A stretch of DNA of 64,000 bases, taken from positions 8,295,575 to 8,359,574 of the forward strand of contig CM066915.1 in NCBI GenBank assembly GCA_033964015.1, read 5' to 3'. Below, piece by piece: positions 45,701 through 51,859 of the stretch (within the stretch, counting starts at the first letter, position 1; each line of letters starts with the position of its first letter). The position numbers and the translations under genes were made by a program. This stretch comes from Scolanthus callimorphus. Taxonomy: Eukaryota > Cnidaria > Anthozoa > Actiniaria > Edwardsiidae. The notes beneath the pieces are model-generated. The model was not told the DNA's origin. It saw only the letters and a list, made by a program, of their open reading frames with translations, and did not search any database.

Positions 45701-48049
45701 AAAGGGACTGTTTCAAATAAGTAGCAACTCGGAATTCTATATTATGCTTCAACTTAGTCCTAGAAAGAAAAATATAGCTTTCACTATCAAATTTGAAAGC
45801 TGTTCAGCCTGGTAAGAAATCAAAAAGGCCATTTCGCAATCCAATTCCATCTGGTCGATAATAGACGGAAATACTTTGTACAACGTTATTATTTTTCTGC
45901 TGATTGCCTTTCAGATAACCATGTAGTCGAGATTGCATTTGTGTTAAAAAAATTGTATCATTCTTGTAGGTTTCACAAGGGAAGTCATGTCAGTATCGAG
46001 GGCAAAGATAATGTCACTTACAGGTGAGAAACACGTTGAGGTATTGTTATCGAGTAGATGTCATGTCCACGTGACTTCACAGGCAAGGAGGTCGGTCACT
46101 AGGAACTCAAATTAAATCTTGCCAGTCAGGTTACAAAGCAGTACCTGTGGCTTGATTCCCTTATTCCGAAACAATTTCCTTGTTTGGTATATGAATATTA
46201 GAGGAATCAACACATGCTCTCTTGAGTGCTGGTTAGGGAAACAAACCACAGGACCCCGCTCAAGTAGAAAAGTTCTATTGCAACTGTTTATTCGTCAGAG
46301 TAGTCATGACTCTAGTTTCAAACCTGATTGGGTAACTAAACAAAGACCAAACCCTCCACCAGTAGTATTGCTGGGTTGCATATATGACGTGACGTCCGGA
46401 GTATCGGTATCACGATCCTTATAATCGTTATTGTTAACCTTGAGTGTAAATTCCTCGCGATATCTAATCATCTGAAATCCGCCTTACTGTGATTAATGGG
46501 CTTATCTCCGGTGTAATAACCTGTGAGTGCGCACGAACTGCGTCACAAAGCTTCCTTTGTTTGGTGAACGAATCAGGATGAAATAAGAACTGAACGGGTG
46601 TTCTCTGGGAATGGTTATTACACCGGAGTTAACCCGATTAATGCCCACCCCCCCTTCAAGAAACATGTCACTTATGTTTCTGTTACAGCTAGATTCGTTG
46701 ATTAATAATAATAATAACTTTATTTAAGTGTTAGCTGACATAGCAGTAAAAGAACCACTAAATGGGGACACTATAATAAAACGTTTAAAGAAAAGGAAGA
46801 GAAATATGTACATAACATGTAAAAATTAACATTTAAAAATTAGCACTGCGTATGTTCAAACCTTCGCTCATGTTCCTCTAACTATTGGCCCGCTCAGGTT
46901 CGTGTGCAGTTTCGCCTAGCGCAGTTTCGCCTAGCGCCGTTTCGCCTAGTGCAGTTTCGCCTAGCGCCGTTTCGCCTAGTGCAGTTTCGCCTAGCGCAGT
47001 TTCGCCTAGAGCAGTTTCGCCTAGCGCAGTTTCGCCTAGCGTAGTTTCGCCTAGCGCACTTTCGCCTAGCGCAGTTTCGCCTAGCGCAGTTTCGCCTAGT
47101 GCAGTTTCGCCTAGTGCAGGTTTGCCTAGTGCAGTTTTGCCAAGTAAAGTCGCGTGGCCATTCCCTGTGCGAAACAACGAATCTGGCTTTGTAAGAGAAC
47201 AATTGATTACCAACTGTGTACTGACCATGTATATGTTCCCTTTCCAGTGCTATGGTAACAGGCATCAACACAGGAGAGGTAAGTGGCTGAACACCTACAG
47301 GCGAAATGTAACAGTAACTGCGCAGCAAAGGCTTGTCCAGGATACTAAACTCATGCATTTCCCTTTTCTGGTTCACATTAGAACGCAAGTAAAGACGCAG
47401 ACGCAAGCGCAGCATGAAGCGCAGAAGCAGACGCAAGCGCAGACGCAAGCGCAAGAAAATGGAGACATTGCGTTCACTTGAGCTTGCGCTTGTGCTTGTG
47501 CTTGTGCTTGCGTCTATTGTGAATCAAGTGAACGCAAGCGCAAGGAACTAATCAATTTTGATTTTAGGCTGGCGCTTGCGTCGCTATGATTCACACTTGC
47601 TTTGCGCTTGCCATTCTCGTATCCAGAGCTCCCCGACTTGTCTGCTCGCGGGGTAGGCACTGGGGACATCCGTTTGAAGGCTTTCGCTGATTGGCTGATT
47701 TTAAACGTTGGGGCATGCACAGAAAGATGTTTCTCTCAACGGCGCTCTGTATCAAATCATGCCCACGCGTCAATGGTTGTCCAGTGCCTCCCCCGCGAAG
47801 TGACGAGCCGGGGAGCACTGGCTTCAAGAATGTGCGTGTGTGCATTTGCGTTCTAGTGAGAACCAGCCTTAAATGTAGTCTCGAACACACGTCTAGTCCT
47901 CATGGCAGAAAAACATTGTGAGTGACGACTTGGTATATATTATGTCTCTTTATTTCTTTCAGATTCTTGTCCGACGAAATGACGGACTGAAGACTAAACT
48001 TTACATCGGTCAACTCCAGAAAGGAAAATTTAGGATTCGAAAACCGTAG
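15624..48049 (+). CDS. BRMS1L: BRMS1/BRMS1-like protein, SIN3-HDAC corepressor subunit (spliced gene)
   Basis: Thirteen exons are joined by GT-AG introns with consistent phases, except at one gap. The product has a Ser/Asp/Glu-rich N-terminus ([13 protein letters not shown]), then the hallmark [21 protein letters not shown], and coiled-coil segments ([34 protein letters not shown]). [17 protein letters not shown] and the C-terminal LYYEGEW ... [15 protein letters not shown] block follow. These align in order with vertebrate BRMS1L/BRMS1, members of the Sds3 family. Known members bind SIN3 and HDAC1/2 in the nucleus and repress transcription. Located exons give about 299 residues against roughly 320 for the vertebrate protein. 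Exon 9 ends in phase 0 but the exon at 44857 needs phase 1, so a short exon of 3n+1 nt is unplaced. Introns are full of transposons. BRMS1 rather than BRMS1L cannot be excluded. Confidence 0.93.
16109..16536. mobile_element. 428-bp MITE with TAA duplication (Harbinger-like)
   Basis: Ends TGCACTAGTCATTTG and CAAATGACTAGTGCA, with GACCCCCAACCCCGCGACAT-type inner arms, flanked by TAA (16106-16108 and 16537-16539). TAA duplications fit PIF/Harbinger. A related right end lies at 63895-63959. It is inside BRMS1L intron 1. Confidence 0.88.
17212..17397. mobile_element. diverged MITE, GTGTAATTCTGG ends
   Basis: TGTGTAATTCTGG at the left and a degraded inverse (TTGGAGTTACACA) at the right flank C-rich arms (GACCCCCTCCCC; CCCCTCCCACCCC). 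The layout is the same as the better copy at 49353-49543. Confidence 0.6.
18226..18313 (+). CDS. BRMS1L: BRMS1L exon 2
   Basis: Acceptor TTAAG, donor GTAAGT. It encodes [17 protein letters not shown] and [10 protein letters not shown], the most diagnostic block of the family. Confidence 0.93.
18473..18906. mobile_element. 434-bp TIR element in BRMS1L intron 2
   Basis: Ends TACTACCATTTGCG and CGCAAATGGTAGTA, with arms of ~120 bp including CCTTCCGTGAGGC and AATCAAAACTTTTTGTTT. It stops 47 bp before exon 3. Non-coding. Confidence 0.85.
18954..19009 (+). CDS. BRMS1L: BRMS1L exon 3
   Basis: Acceptor TTTTTACAG, donor GTAGGT. It encodes [18 protein letters not shown], part of the coiled coil. The split Gln and Gly codons join in phase with neighbouring exons. 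Confidence 0.93.
19483..19609. mobile_element. 127-bp MITE, AGAGCGGATTTCA ends
   Basis: The ends AGAGCGGATTTCAGATGACTG-like (left) and TCATGTGAAATCCACTCT (right) are inverted. It belongs to the same family as 22861-23052, 42926-43513 and 56205-56491. Confidence 0.8.
19740..19811 (+). CDS. BRMS1L: BRMS1L exon 4
   Basis: Acceptor TTCACCAG, donor GTACGT. It encodes [19 protein letters not shown] followed by RIEVS, matching the segment after the first coiled coil in BRMS1L. Confidence 0.92.
19880..21212. mobile_element. 1333-bp TIR element, GAAGGGCTC ends
   Basis: The flanks carry ATTT on both sides (19876-19879 and 21213-21216). The ends GAAGGGCTC and GAGCCCTTC head arms with ATAACGACGTAAGTGAT and its inverse. 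It lies in BRMS1L intron 4, and its arms match 23225-23370 and 30040-30123. Confidence 0.82.
21285..21362 (+). other. tRNA-like (possible SINE head)
   Basis: TGGCTAGGTGGCGCAGG resembles box A and GAGTTTGAACCCC resembles box B with one mismatch, 45-50 bp apart. There is no convincing cloverleaf. It may be a tRNA-derived SINE remnant in intron 4. Confidence 0.3.
21531..21550 (+). CDS. BRMS1L: BRMS1L exon 5, 20-nt microexon
   Basis: Acceptor TCCTTTACAG, donor GTAAGT. Only 20 nt encode the end of a Gly codon plus ILKNCR. The phases (1 in, 0 out) fit both neighbours, and the position matches the GIYREL region of the vertebrate protein. Confidence 0.85.
21572..21936 (+). repeat. direct repeat, two ~75-bp copies 285 bp apart
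   Basis: Copies at 21572-21645 and 21858-21931 share GTAATAAGAGTTGAAATAAT, ACATATGGGCACAGCAA and GTAAAGTGCTCATTC. The first starts some 20 bp after the microexon donor, in intron 5. Confidence 0.8.
22304..22693. mobile_element. 390-bp TIR element with 8-bp duplication GTGCAATA
   Basis: Ends CCCAGGGGGTACTC and an inverse with CCCCCCTTGG, flanked by GTGCAATA on both sides (22296-22303 and 22694-22701). The interior has AAATTTTTTGGGTA-type runs. An 8-bp duplication fits hAT-like elements. It ends 42 bp before exon 6. Confidence 0.88.
22736..22795 (+). CDS. BRMS1L: BRMS1L exon 6
   Basis: Acceptor TTTTGCAG, donor GTATGT. Twenty codons contain [18 protein letters not shown], matching the VKNKYECE...QHCE block of BRMS1L. 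Confidence 0.93.
22861..23052. mobile_element. 192-bp palindromic MITE abutting BRMS1L exon 7
   Basis: Ends TAGAGCAGATTTCGTATGAC and GTCATACGAAATCTGCTCTA are perfect 20-bp inverses, with many CGGTACGG-type units inside. It ends 19 bp before exon 7, so its DNA probably supplies or flanks the branch-point region. Confidence 0.92.
23072..23168 (+). CDS. BRMS1L: BRMS1L exon 7
   Basis: Acceptor TTTTCTTCAG, donor GTGAGG. It encodes the second coiled coil, [18 protein letters not shown] then [18 protein letters not shown] (22861-23052) ends only 19 bp upstream of the exon. Confidence 0.93.
24193..24586. mobile_element. 394-bp MITE with TAA duplication
   Basis: Flanked by TAA (24190-24192 and 24587-24589). 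Ends GGCGTAGTCTAAACGTCG and CGACGTTTAGACTAGGCC. Repeated GCTCGACG/CGTCGAGC units occur throughout. Harbinger-like by its duplication. Confidence 0.87.
24677..26100 (+). repeat. tandem array, ~370-405-bp unit, nearly four copies
   Basis: Units begin at TATGTTGGACATAAATTCC (24677), the same motif at 25082, TATGTTGGACACAAATTCC (25463) and a diverged copy near 25831. Shared internal landmarks are CTCTCGTCATGGTACTT, CATATCTCCAATG and GACATTGCTGCA/GACATCGCTACA. Divergence increases to the right. No recognised protein is encoded on either strand. Confidence 0.88.
26110..27890. other. intronic repeat-rich stretch, no gene
   Basis: An oligo-T/oligo-G run lies at 26738-26756. A degraded arm of the GGGCTCGCGG family is at 27010-27120. 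ACATGCCACAGGATACCCG near 27300 resembles the subterminal motif of the 5122-9186 element. No exon is recognised. Confidence 0.45.
27924..28141. mobile_element. MITE rich in CCTGGAATTCCA units
   Basis: GGGGTTGAGGACCTT and AAGGTCCTCAACC form the inverted ends. Five or six CCCCCTGGAATTCCA-like units are spaced at about 25-40 bp inside. Related to 43075-43367. Confidence 0.75.
28142..29224. other. intronic, no gene recognised
   Basis: One 100-codon open frame (28462-28764, +) has no family features I recognise and no conserved neighbours. I treat it as chance. Confidence 0.45.
29225..29322. repeat. hairpin, ~45-bp arms
   Basis: TACAATAT...GTATCGGCAGATACAAACAC pairs with GTGTTTGTATCTGCCGATAC...ATATTGTA around a GCGCGTAGCGC centre. 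Confidence 0.88.
29365..29795 (+). repeat. tandem duplication, period 232 bp
   Basis: Two copies start at 29365 and 29597. They share AAGAATTTTCGGGTG, CGCCAATCGTTTTGTAGC and CTCTACGAGAGAAGACCAT. Identity is around 95% over ~190 bp. Confidence 0.9.
30382..30480 (+). CDS. BRMS1L: BRMS1L exon 8
   Basis: Acceptor CTTTCTTCAG, donor GTACAT. It encodes a basic segment ([20 protein letters not shown]) corresponding to the RKKRKDPFSPDKKKP stretch and likely containing a nuclear localisation signal. Confidence 0.92.
30615..30679 (+). CDS. BRMS1L: BRMS1L exon 9
   Basis: Acceptor TATTTTCAG, donor GTGAGA. It encodes [20 protein letters not shown] then RK, nearly invariant in the family, and ends in phase 0. 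Confidence 0.94.
31440..31600 (+). repeat. ~75-bp direct repeat
   Basis: TTACAGTGCTTGTCCAAG...TTCAAGTCGCCTCTGTG recurs as TTACAGTGCGTGTCCAAG...TTCAAGTCGCCTCTTTG directly downstream. Confidence 0.75.
31930..33095. mobile_element. 1166-bp TA-flanked element with TTTTTCAAGGTGTAAC arrays in both arms
   Basis: Ends CGGTGGCTCTGAAGGGCCAT and its perfect inverse, flanked by TA (31928-31929 and 33096-33097). Each arm (about 31930-32270 and 32570-33095) holds a TIR of ~120 bp, then a degenerate array of TTTTTCAAGGTGTAAC and TTTTTGAAGGTAGAC units, in inverse orientation on the two sides. The mirrored open frames are a by-product of the repeats. TA duplications fit Tc1/mariner-type elements. Confidence 0.9.
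33959..34156 (-). other. 65-codon open frame of unknown status
   Basis: The minus-strand frame ([20 protein letters not shown], then [17 protein letters not shown]) has ordinary protein composition and lies inside the 4-kb CCCGTACG element. I do not recognise it. It could be a transposase or captured-exon remnant, or chance. Confidence 0.25.
35125..38513. other. intronic stretch, small hairpins, no exon recognised
   Basis: Inverted segments occur at 35840-35990 (CTTAGGCCTAGGA and TCCTAGACCTAAG, GAGCCGTTCCTAATGCAA and TTGCATTAGGAACGGTTC), at 37047-37090 (GCGGCGGCCGAAGGCCGCCGC) and at 37245-37264 (CGTCACAATAGCCCTATTGTGACG). The missing BRMS1L exon may lie here. A 102-codon frame at 37846-38154 is not recognised. 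Confidence 0.45.
38533..40123. mobile_element. 1591-bp element with perfect 10-bp duplication (Mutator-like)
   Basis: CGGCAGGTCCAAAATGCA and its inverse are flanked by identical CACTCCTATC (38523-38532 and 40124-40133). Repeated GAAAATGC(A)-type units follow in both arms. A 9-11-bp duplication is the signature of Mutator-like elements. It carries the 39187-39990 duplicated hairpins and no transposase. Confidence 0.88.
39187..39990 (+). repeat. tandem pair of ~400-bp units, each ending in a long hairpin
   Basis: TTATTATTATACATTGTACTC starts both copies (39187 and 39581). Each has a CAAGAATCAGCATGCTGATTCTTG palindromic cluster, then a hairpin (CAATTATTGAATTCG...AACAATGTCTCGCC and inverse) around CGGCCTCACGGCCTCG. 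The copies are ~90% alike. Confidence 0.9.
40868..41806. mobile_element. 939-bp TIR element related inside to the CAGGGTCCTG family
   Basis: TTATCAGGGAG and CTGGTGGAAATGAG arms are inverted at the right (CTCATTTCCACCAG; CTCCCTGATAA). CACCCAAAAAAATAC units follow. The interior (about 41130-41470: TGATAGGCCTGCCGGG, then TTTTTCTGAGGCTTGATGAA) matches the cores of 11002-12299 and 57208-58494 although the ends differ. An oligo-G tract lies near 41658-41671. Confidence 0.78.
42469..42925. other. intronic, oligo-T/oligo-G tract, no exon seen
   Basis: A run of T then ~16 G lies at about 42508-42532. The rest is AT-rich with no recognisable coding segment. Confidence 0.5.
42926..43513. mobile_element. 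MITE, TAGAGCGGTTTTCACATGAC ends, split by a second MITE
   Basis: The ends TAGAGCGGTTTTCACATGAC and GTCATGTGAAAACCGCTA are inverted. Without the 293-bp insert the element would be about 295 bp. Same family as 19483-19609. Confidence 0.85.
43075..43367. mobile_element. 293-bp MITE with GGAATTCCAGGGTGGGTGG units
   Basis: GGCAGTCGCAAAAA and TTTTTTGTGACTGCC ends, then GTTGAGGACCC and GGGTCCTCAAC. Six spaced GGAATTCCAGGGTGGG-like units lie inside. The open frames that read GIPGWVV-type repeats are by-products. Nested in 42926-43513. Confidence 0.85.
43637..43706. repeat. perfect hairpin, 32-bp arms, 6-nt loop
   Basis: GTAGCCTGCGAACATCCGGT plus ACACGCGAGCTT is exactly inverted after TGGGTT. No mismatches. 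Confidence 0.95.
43707..44531. other. intronic, no exon seen
   Basis: AT-rich and unremarkable. A TTTAACACAG acceptor-like site near 44300 has no suitable donor in the right phase. Confidence 0.45.
44532..44815. mobile_element. 284-bp MITE of GACGAACAAATCGTC units, ATT duplication
   Basis: Flanked by ATT (44529-44531 and 44816-44818). Ends GGCCGTTTTCACACTAGA and TCTAGTGTGTAAACGGCC. Many GACGAACAAATCGTCT units inside, each a partial palindrome. It ends 41 bp before a BRMS1L exon. Confidence 0.9.
44857..44929 (+). CDS. BRMS1L: BRMS1L exon after the long intron
   Basis: Acceptor CGACAACAG, donor GTAAGG. It encodes [20 protein letters not shown] then EGE, matching the HSARSEEGRLYYDGEW block. 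It needs one base from the preceding exon (phase 1), which exon 9 does not supply. A 284-bp MITE ends 41 bp upstream. Confidence 0.9.
45258..45362 (+). repeat. short direct repeat with G-rich tract
   Basis: GGTTCCTTTTTTTTGCTGGGAGGGGC-like unit occurs twice (about 45287 and 45327; second as CGTTCC...), next to GGTGGGGAGGGGGGGG. Confidence 0.75.
45690..45930. mobile_element. partial copy of the AGGGGCACTG (TTAA) MITE family
   Basis: TTAAAGGGACTGTT, then TAGCTTTCACTATCAAATTTG and GCTGTTCAGCCTGGT, correspond in order to parts of 54814-55213. The right end is not clear. Confidence 0.5.
45970..46023 (+). CDS. BRMS1L: BRMS1L C-terminal exon a
   Basis: Acceptor TTCTTGTAG, donor GTGAGA. It encodes [17 protein letters not shown], matching YIRGQTICIDKKDECPTS. 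Phases join cleanly on both sides. Confidence 0.9.
46489..46650. mobile_element. ~160-bp MITE, GATTAATGGGC ends
   Basis: GATTAATGGGCTTATCTCCGG and TGTAATAACC pair with GGTTATTACA and CCGGAGTTAACCCGATTAAT. Lies in the intron between two C-terminal BRMS1L exons. Confidence 0.75.
46906..47145 (+). repeat. 15-bp minisatellite, 16 units
   Basis: Exactly sixteen 15-bp units of GCAGTTTCGCCTAGC (with CGCCGT, CTAGT, GTAGTT variants) occupy 240 bp without indels. The last two units are more degenerate. Because 15 is divisible by three, all frames appear open (AVSPS and LGETA repeats), but this is intron sequence of BRMS1L. Confidence 0.95.
47248..47278 (+). CDS. BRMS1L: BRMS1L C-terminal exon b, 31 nt
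   Basis: Acceptor CTTTCCAG, donor GTAAGT. It encodes [10 protein letters not shown], matching AVITTINHDE. The 15-bp minisatellite lies about 100 bp upstream in the preceding intron. Confidence 0.88.
47369..47866. mobile_element. MITE with CTGGTTC...AGAACGCAA ends in the last BRMS1L intron
   Basis: CTGGTTCACATTAGAACGCAA and TTGCGTTCTAGTGAGAACCAG are inverted. CAAGCGCAGACG-type units follow. A second MITE (47612-47831) is inserted. Shares its core with 5810-6070. Confidence 0.82.
47612..47831. mobile_element. ~220-bp MITE, CCAGAGCTCCCCG ends
   Basis: CATTCTCGTATCCAGAGCTC at the left pairs loosely with GGAGCACTGGCTTCAAGAATG. It contains GCTGATTGGCTGATTTTAAACG, also found in the 61181-61394 copy. 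Confidence 0.75.
47963..48049 (+). CDS. BRMS1L: BRMS1L last coding exon
   Basis: Acceptor ATTTCTTTCAG, stop codon TAG at 48047-48049. It encodes [20 protein letters not shown] then RIRKP, the conserved C-terminus. No canonical AATAAA is obvious in the following ~250 bp. Confidence 0.93.
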   Translation: MLVRRNDGLKTKLYIGQLQKGKFRIRKP

Positions 48050-48461
48050 TTGCATGATTGACAACGGATCTGATAGGTTTGACACCTGATCAGGGGTGTT
48101 TTCTCTGGAAACGAAGACCAGTGACCCAAGAACGATTTGATGTGGTGTCAATAGCAGCTTTCAATGCAACGCATATCAGGCTATGCTATGCCTGTTTCTA
48201 AACTGCATTTGTAAATAGTTGTACACTTATTGAAATATGGATACTTTGTTATATAAAGGCTGAAAGACTACCGTACCTTGCACCCGCGAGTTACCTGCTG
48301 CCGGTTCCTAGAATGTCAGATAAGAGTTGTCAGTAGATAAACGCTTATCCAACGGATAAATCCAGAAAACACCCTATACAACAGATAACTTTTATCCGTG
48401 GACAACTTTATCCAACCTTTCAGGAACTGGGCCCAGATTGTCAGTAGAAAGAAAGTGCCAG
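48050..48461. other. BRMS1L 3'UTR and downstream; possible small MITE
   Basis: Follows the stop codon. GGATAAATCC- and TTATCCGTGG-containing inverted bits near 48320-48420 suggest a decayed MITE. No clear polyadenylation signal. Confidence 0.4.
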
Positions 48462-48586
48462 TGCCTGGTTTCCATAGAGTCTTATCTGTCGTATCAGTCG
48501 ACCGTGAAACAATGGAAATTGGAATTATTCTATTGTTTCACGGTCGACTGACGCGACAGATAAGACTATATGGAAACCAGGCTTAA
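48462..48586. repeat. hairpin, ~56-bp arms
   Basis: GCCTGGTTTCCATAGAGTCT...GTCGACCGTGAAACAATGG pairs with CTATTGTTTCACGGTCGAC...AGACTATATGGAAACCAGGC, about 92% alike, with a short AT spacer. Confidence 0.9.
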
Positions 48587-48849
48587 TGGGGTGCTCACGC
48601 GCTTAATTTTTGTAAAACCTGTCAAAAAATAAGTCTAATTCTAATCACCAAAAATGCATTTAAATTTACCGGGAATAATCAAATAACAGTCCAGGTTTTC
48701 ATCTATTATCAAGAGGATGGAATTGGGTTGCGATTTGAATTATTTGCTTGTCTAGCAAGCGAGCGAGTGCCCCTTTAAAAGCGACAGGCAAGGCGCCTTC
48801 CCTTTGGGGAAAAGTTTTAGTAATGACATTATCAATATTGTGTTTATAA

Positions 48850-49145
48850 ATTATTTATAATATAGCTACGATATAACGCGCGCTGTGTTTGGTCCAAATC
48901 TATGCTCTATTACATCGATAAAGTTATGGTTCTCCCCCGCTATATCATAAAAGCATTAGAGCACAATTTCTATGACTTTATCGGCAAATATAGCATTTGT
49001 GATGTTGGGAGAGACACTCGAAACGTTTTAAAATCACTCACCTGCGGCTCGTGACTTTACAACGTTCTCGTGTCTCTCGCCCATCATCACGCGTGCTCTA
49101 TTCGCCGATAAAGCCATAGAAAATTGTGCTCTAATGCTTAAATGG
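48850..49145. mobile_element. palindromic element with TAGAGCACAATTT arms
   Basis: TTAGAGCACAATTTCTATG plus CTTTATCGGC pairs with GCCGATAAAG plus CATAGAAAATTGTGCTCTAA. GAGAGACACTCGAAACG and CGTTCTCGTGTCTCTC form an inner pair. The flank has the TATAACGCGCGCTGTG motif also at 10035. Confidence 0.8.
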
Positions 49146-49352
49146 AGCGCCGTGCATTCGTCTGTTTTCAAATCACTTTCAGTGAGACTCGCATTTCCAA
49201 AGTATGGAATTAAAAGTTGAATTTTTTTTTGGAAATACTGGAAATATTTTAGAAATCACCTACGTTCAGTTGGAAATACTTTGTAAGTACGATTGTTTTT
49301 TTTTTCGTACTTTGGAAATGCGAAAAGGTTATCAGTGACTTTTTAACGACAA

Positions 49353-49543
49353 TGTGTGGTTCCAGAAAATATGCATACCCCCTCCACGGAAGGGTGTTGA
49401 AAAGTGACCCCCCAACCCCTCTGGAATTTCCAAGGAAAAATACAGTATTTGTATGGAAATGATCAGGTAAATTGACCCCCCACCCCTCCGGATTTCGGGG
49501 GGGGGGGGGGGGGGGGGGTATGGATAATTTCTGGAACCACACA
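49353..49543. mobile_element. 191-bp MITE, TGTGTGGTTCCAGAAA ends
   Basis: TGTGTGGTTCCAGAAAATAT and a near-inverse (ATAATTTCTGGAACCACACA) flank two CCCC(A)CCCCTC(T/C)GGA units and an oligo-G tract (about 49498-49518). Confidence 0.87.
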
Positions 49544-50460
49544 ATCTGTGAAAACTCTATCAATTGAAATATTGTACAATACTACATTATAGCTGTGTTT
49601 TTGTCATGCTTTTGCTAGTCCGATCCGGACTGGGTTTCGAGAATTGCGTACATTAGCCAAAAAGTCTCAAAATTTTACCCGGTGATCCATACATATAGTT
49701 TTCAGTGTATTTATATATTTATTACAAAATTGGTATCAGAATTGTATAACTAAAATAATTTTGGGAATTTTCCTCACCGTCTCATACCTGTCAACCCCAG
49801 AAGTTCTGAAATCTGGAGAATTCGTCGGAAACCATCTCGTTTACGCCCAAACTCTCTCCGAGTCGCTGCCGATGGCGCGGACTTCGGTTGAGTTTTTTGT
49901 GTTGAAAATTCCGGAGATTAAAAAAAAAATGGAGAGTTGGCAGGTATGCGTCTCACTACGTCAGAGGTTTGCGAAAACGATGAAGTACTAGAGCGCACCG
50001 AGACCGGAAGTTTCGAAAGCTTGGCGAAGAAAATTCATCTTTCATTCTTTTTGCTTGGTGTTCACCTCCGGAGCCACTTTGATACTTTTTAGCGGGTTAT
50101 TTCGAACAAATAGCCAATATTCTGAAAGAGAACTATATCTGCAATAGATTTGCCAAGTTTTAGACTGGTACTGTATCATTTATTGCAAGCGAGATATAAG
50201 CGAACGAATGTGCAAACTCTTTACTGTAAAATGTATGGCGCCGCCATGTCGGAGGTCCCATGGAAGGACTCCAACCATGGCGGCCAAATTACTATGCGCC
50301 TTTAAGGCCATTATATGAGCTAGCACTGTCCAAAATGTGATTAATTTGCGCTAATGTGTTGCGCTAATGAGTACAAATGTTCCCCAGGCTACTCGGCGGG
50401 CCCCGGCTATGACGTCATTGGCTTTTGCTGCCCGCTCGAGTACTCCGTCGTTTGTCAGCG
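49544..50460. other. intergenic between the two genes, nothing recognised
   Basis: No repeat pair or coding segment found. A 76-codon frame at 49761-49991 has no recognised features. Confidence 0.5.
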
Positions 50461-50469
50461 TGAAATGCC

Positions 50470-51407
50470 ATATAGTGGTTTCAATAAAGTTTGTCACCCA
50501 AAAGACTAAAGCCTCAAGCTGTCGGCGCCAAGCCTTGTGAGTCATTTGTTGTCTCACGTGCTAATCAAAATTCAATTCGATTTACGCGCGTGTTGGGAAC
50601 AGCGCGATTTTTAATTTATAGTGCACTTCAAATCTCAAATTGGAGGGCGCAAGAACTTTATTCTTAAACGTGAACGACAGTACTGCGTACAGCATTAAGC
50701 TGTCCGTTTTACTTTTCACGCTTTTCCTTTGTCAAGGAGGAAATCAAATACTGACGGGGTATTTTGTGAGATGATTGCATGAGACCCGAACTACTGAAAC
50801 TCCGCTGGAATATTCTGTAGAACAAATATCTAAAGAAAGAAATATTTTGCAAATTCTCTTCTGTTTTCCGTCTGTCCGTTTTTGCTAGTCATCCTACACC
50901 TTCGAAGGTATAATGAAAGTAAATTAAATTATCGGAACGCATGCGTGCAAATTCAAAAGACGCGCTTATTAATAGTAATACATCTTCAGAAAGCTTTCTA
51001 GGCGCCCAAAATAAAATTTCAATTGAGTATTCGATTGGAACGAAGTACAATTATTATAATTGTAAGTGTCTTTATTTCATTTCTTTGAGAAGCGAACTCT
51101 TTGAGGGAAATTAGATTTTGGGTTGTGACGGAAATGTCAAAATTTTGCTGAGCTTTGGCTGAAATTTTTATCAGACATTCGCTCTTAAGAATGCACATTT
51201 TTAGATGCCAGTGCAATTCTCTCACTCGAATTCGGAAACACGCAAGGTCGACTTCGCTCATCGCGCGCGGCATTTTGACTCATGGAGAATATTTGTTATT
51301 CAAAGATGACCCACAATTTGTTATTCAAAAATGACCTACAATGCTTGGCGCCGACAGCTTGTAGGCTTTAGTCTTTGGGGTGACAAACTTTATTGAAACC
51401 ACTATAT
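50470..51407. mobile_element. TIR element family ATATAGTGG, copy B (empty site for copy C1)
   Basis: Ends ATATAGTGGTTTCAATAAAG and inverse, with TGAAATGC on both sides (50461-50468 and 51408-51415, one extra C at the left), so an 8-bp duplication as in hAT or P-type elements. It is the inverse-oriented relative of 10300-12437. At about 50590 it reads GCGCGTGTTGGGAACAG, the uninterrupted form of the site that holds the 1.3-kb element in copy A. Confidence 0.88.
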
Positions 51408-51772
51408 TGAAATGCACGAGCTGACGGGGCCAAAAACCCATTCAACATTTGTTGTTGAACGCACTATGCGCAATTCTTTATTCATTTGTTCGTCGTAGCA
51501 CCCGCGAGGCATGAGCATGAGCGCTGGTGGGAAGCCTGTGGAATATTAGTTCCCACTCCCTTACTCTCTCGTTCAACATGGCGGCAACAGAAGCAACACA
51601 CATGCGGAAGAGCACACCAAAAACTTCAAATAAATACTTGTATACTGGATAATCGTCGGGTTCACGGCTTGCAATCATGGAGCAGAATCAACAGTATTAG
51701 AGGAAAAGGTATCTCCTCGGGCTCTCAGCCTATTGACAGCCAGCTAGAAGGAGATCCGCGTGTTGGATCGCC

Positions 51773-51859
51773 ATGTCGAAGGCAACCAAACGAAAACATG
51801 TGACCAAAGAAGTGATGGATGACTATGTCATACCAGACGATAACCAGCAGATTGTCAAG
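51773..51859 (+). CDS. EIF1AD: EIF1AD exon 1
   Basis: ATG at 51773 in context CGCCATGTCG, 29 codons ending [10 protein letters not shown], donor GTAATA (phase 0). Confidence 0.94.

Noticed and set aside
46906..47145. CRISPR-like array
   Set aside because: Contiguous 15-bp units without spacers in a eukaryotic intron. This is a minisatellite.
46885..47481. 198-codon + frame and 116/186-codon - frames rich in AVSPS, LGETA and RRNCA repeats
   Set aside because: They are translations of the 15-bp minisatellite and adjacent MITE. The real exon here (47248-47278) uses only 31 nt.
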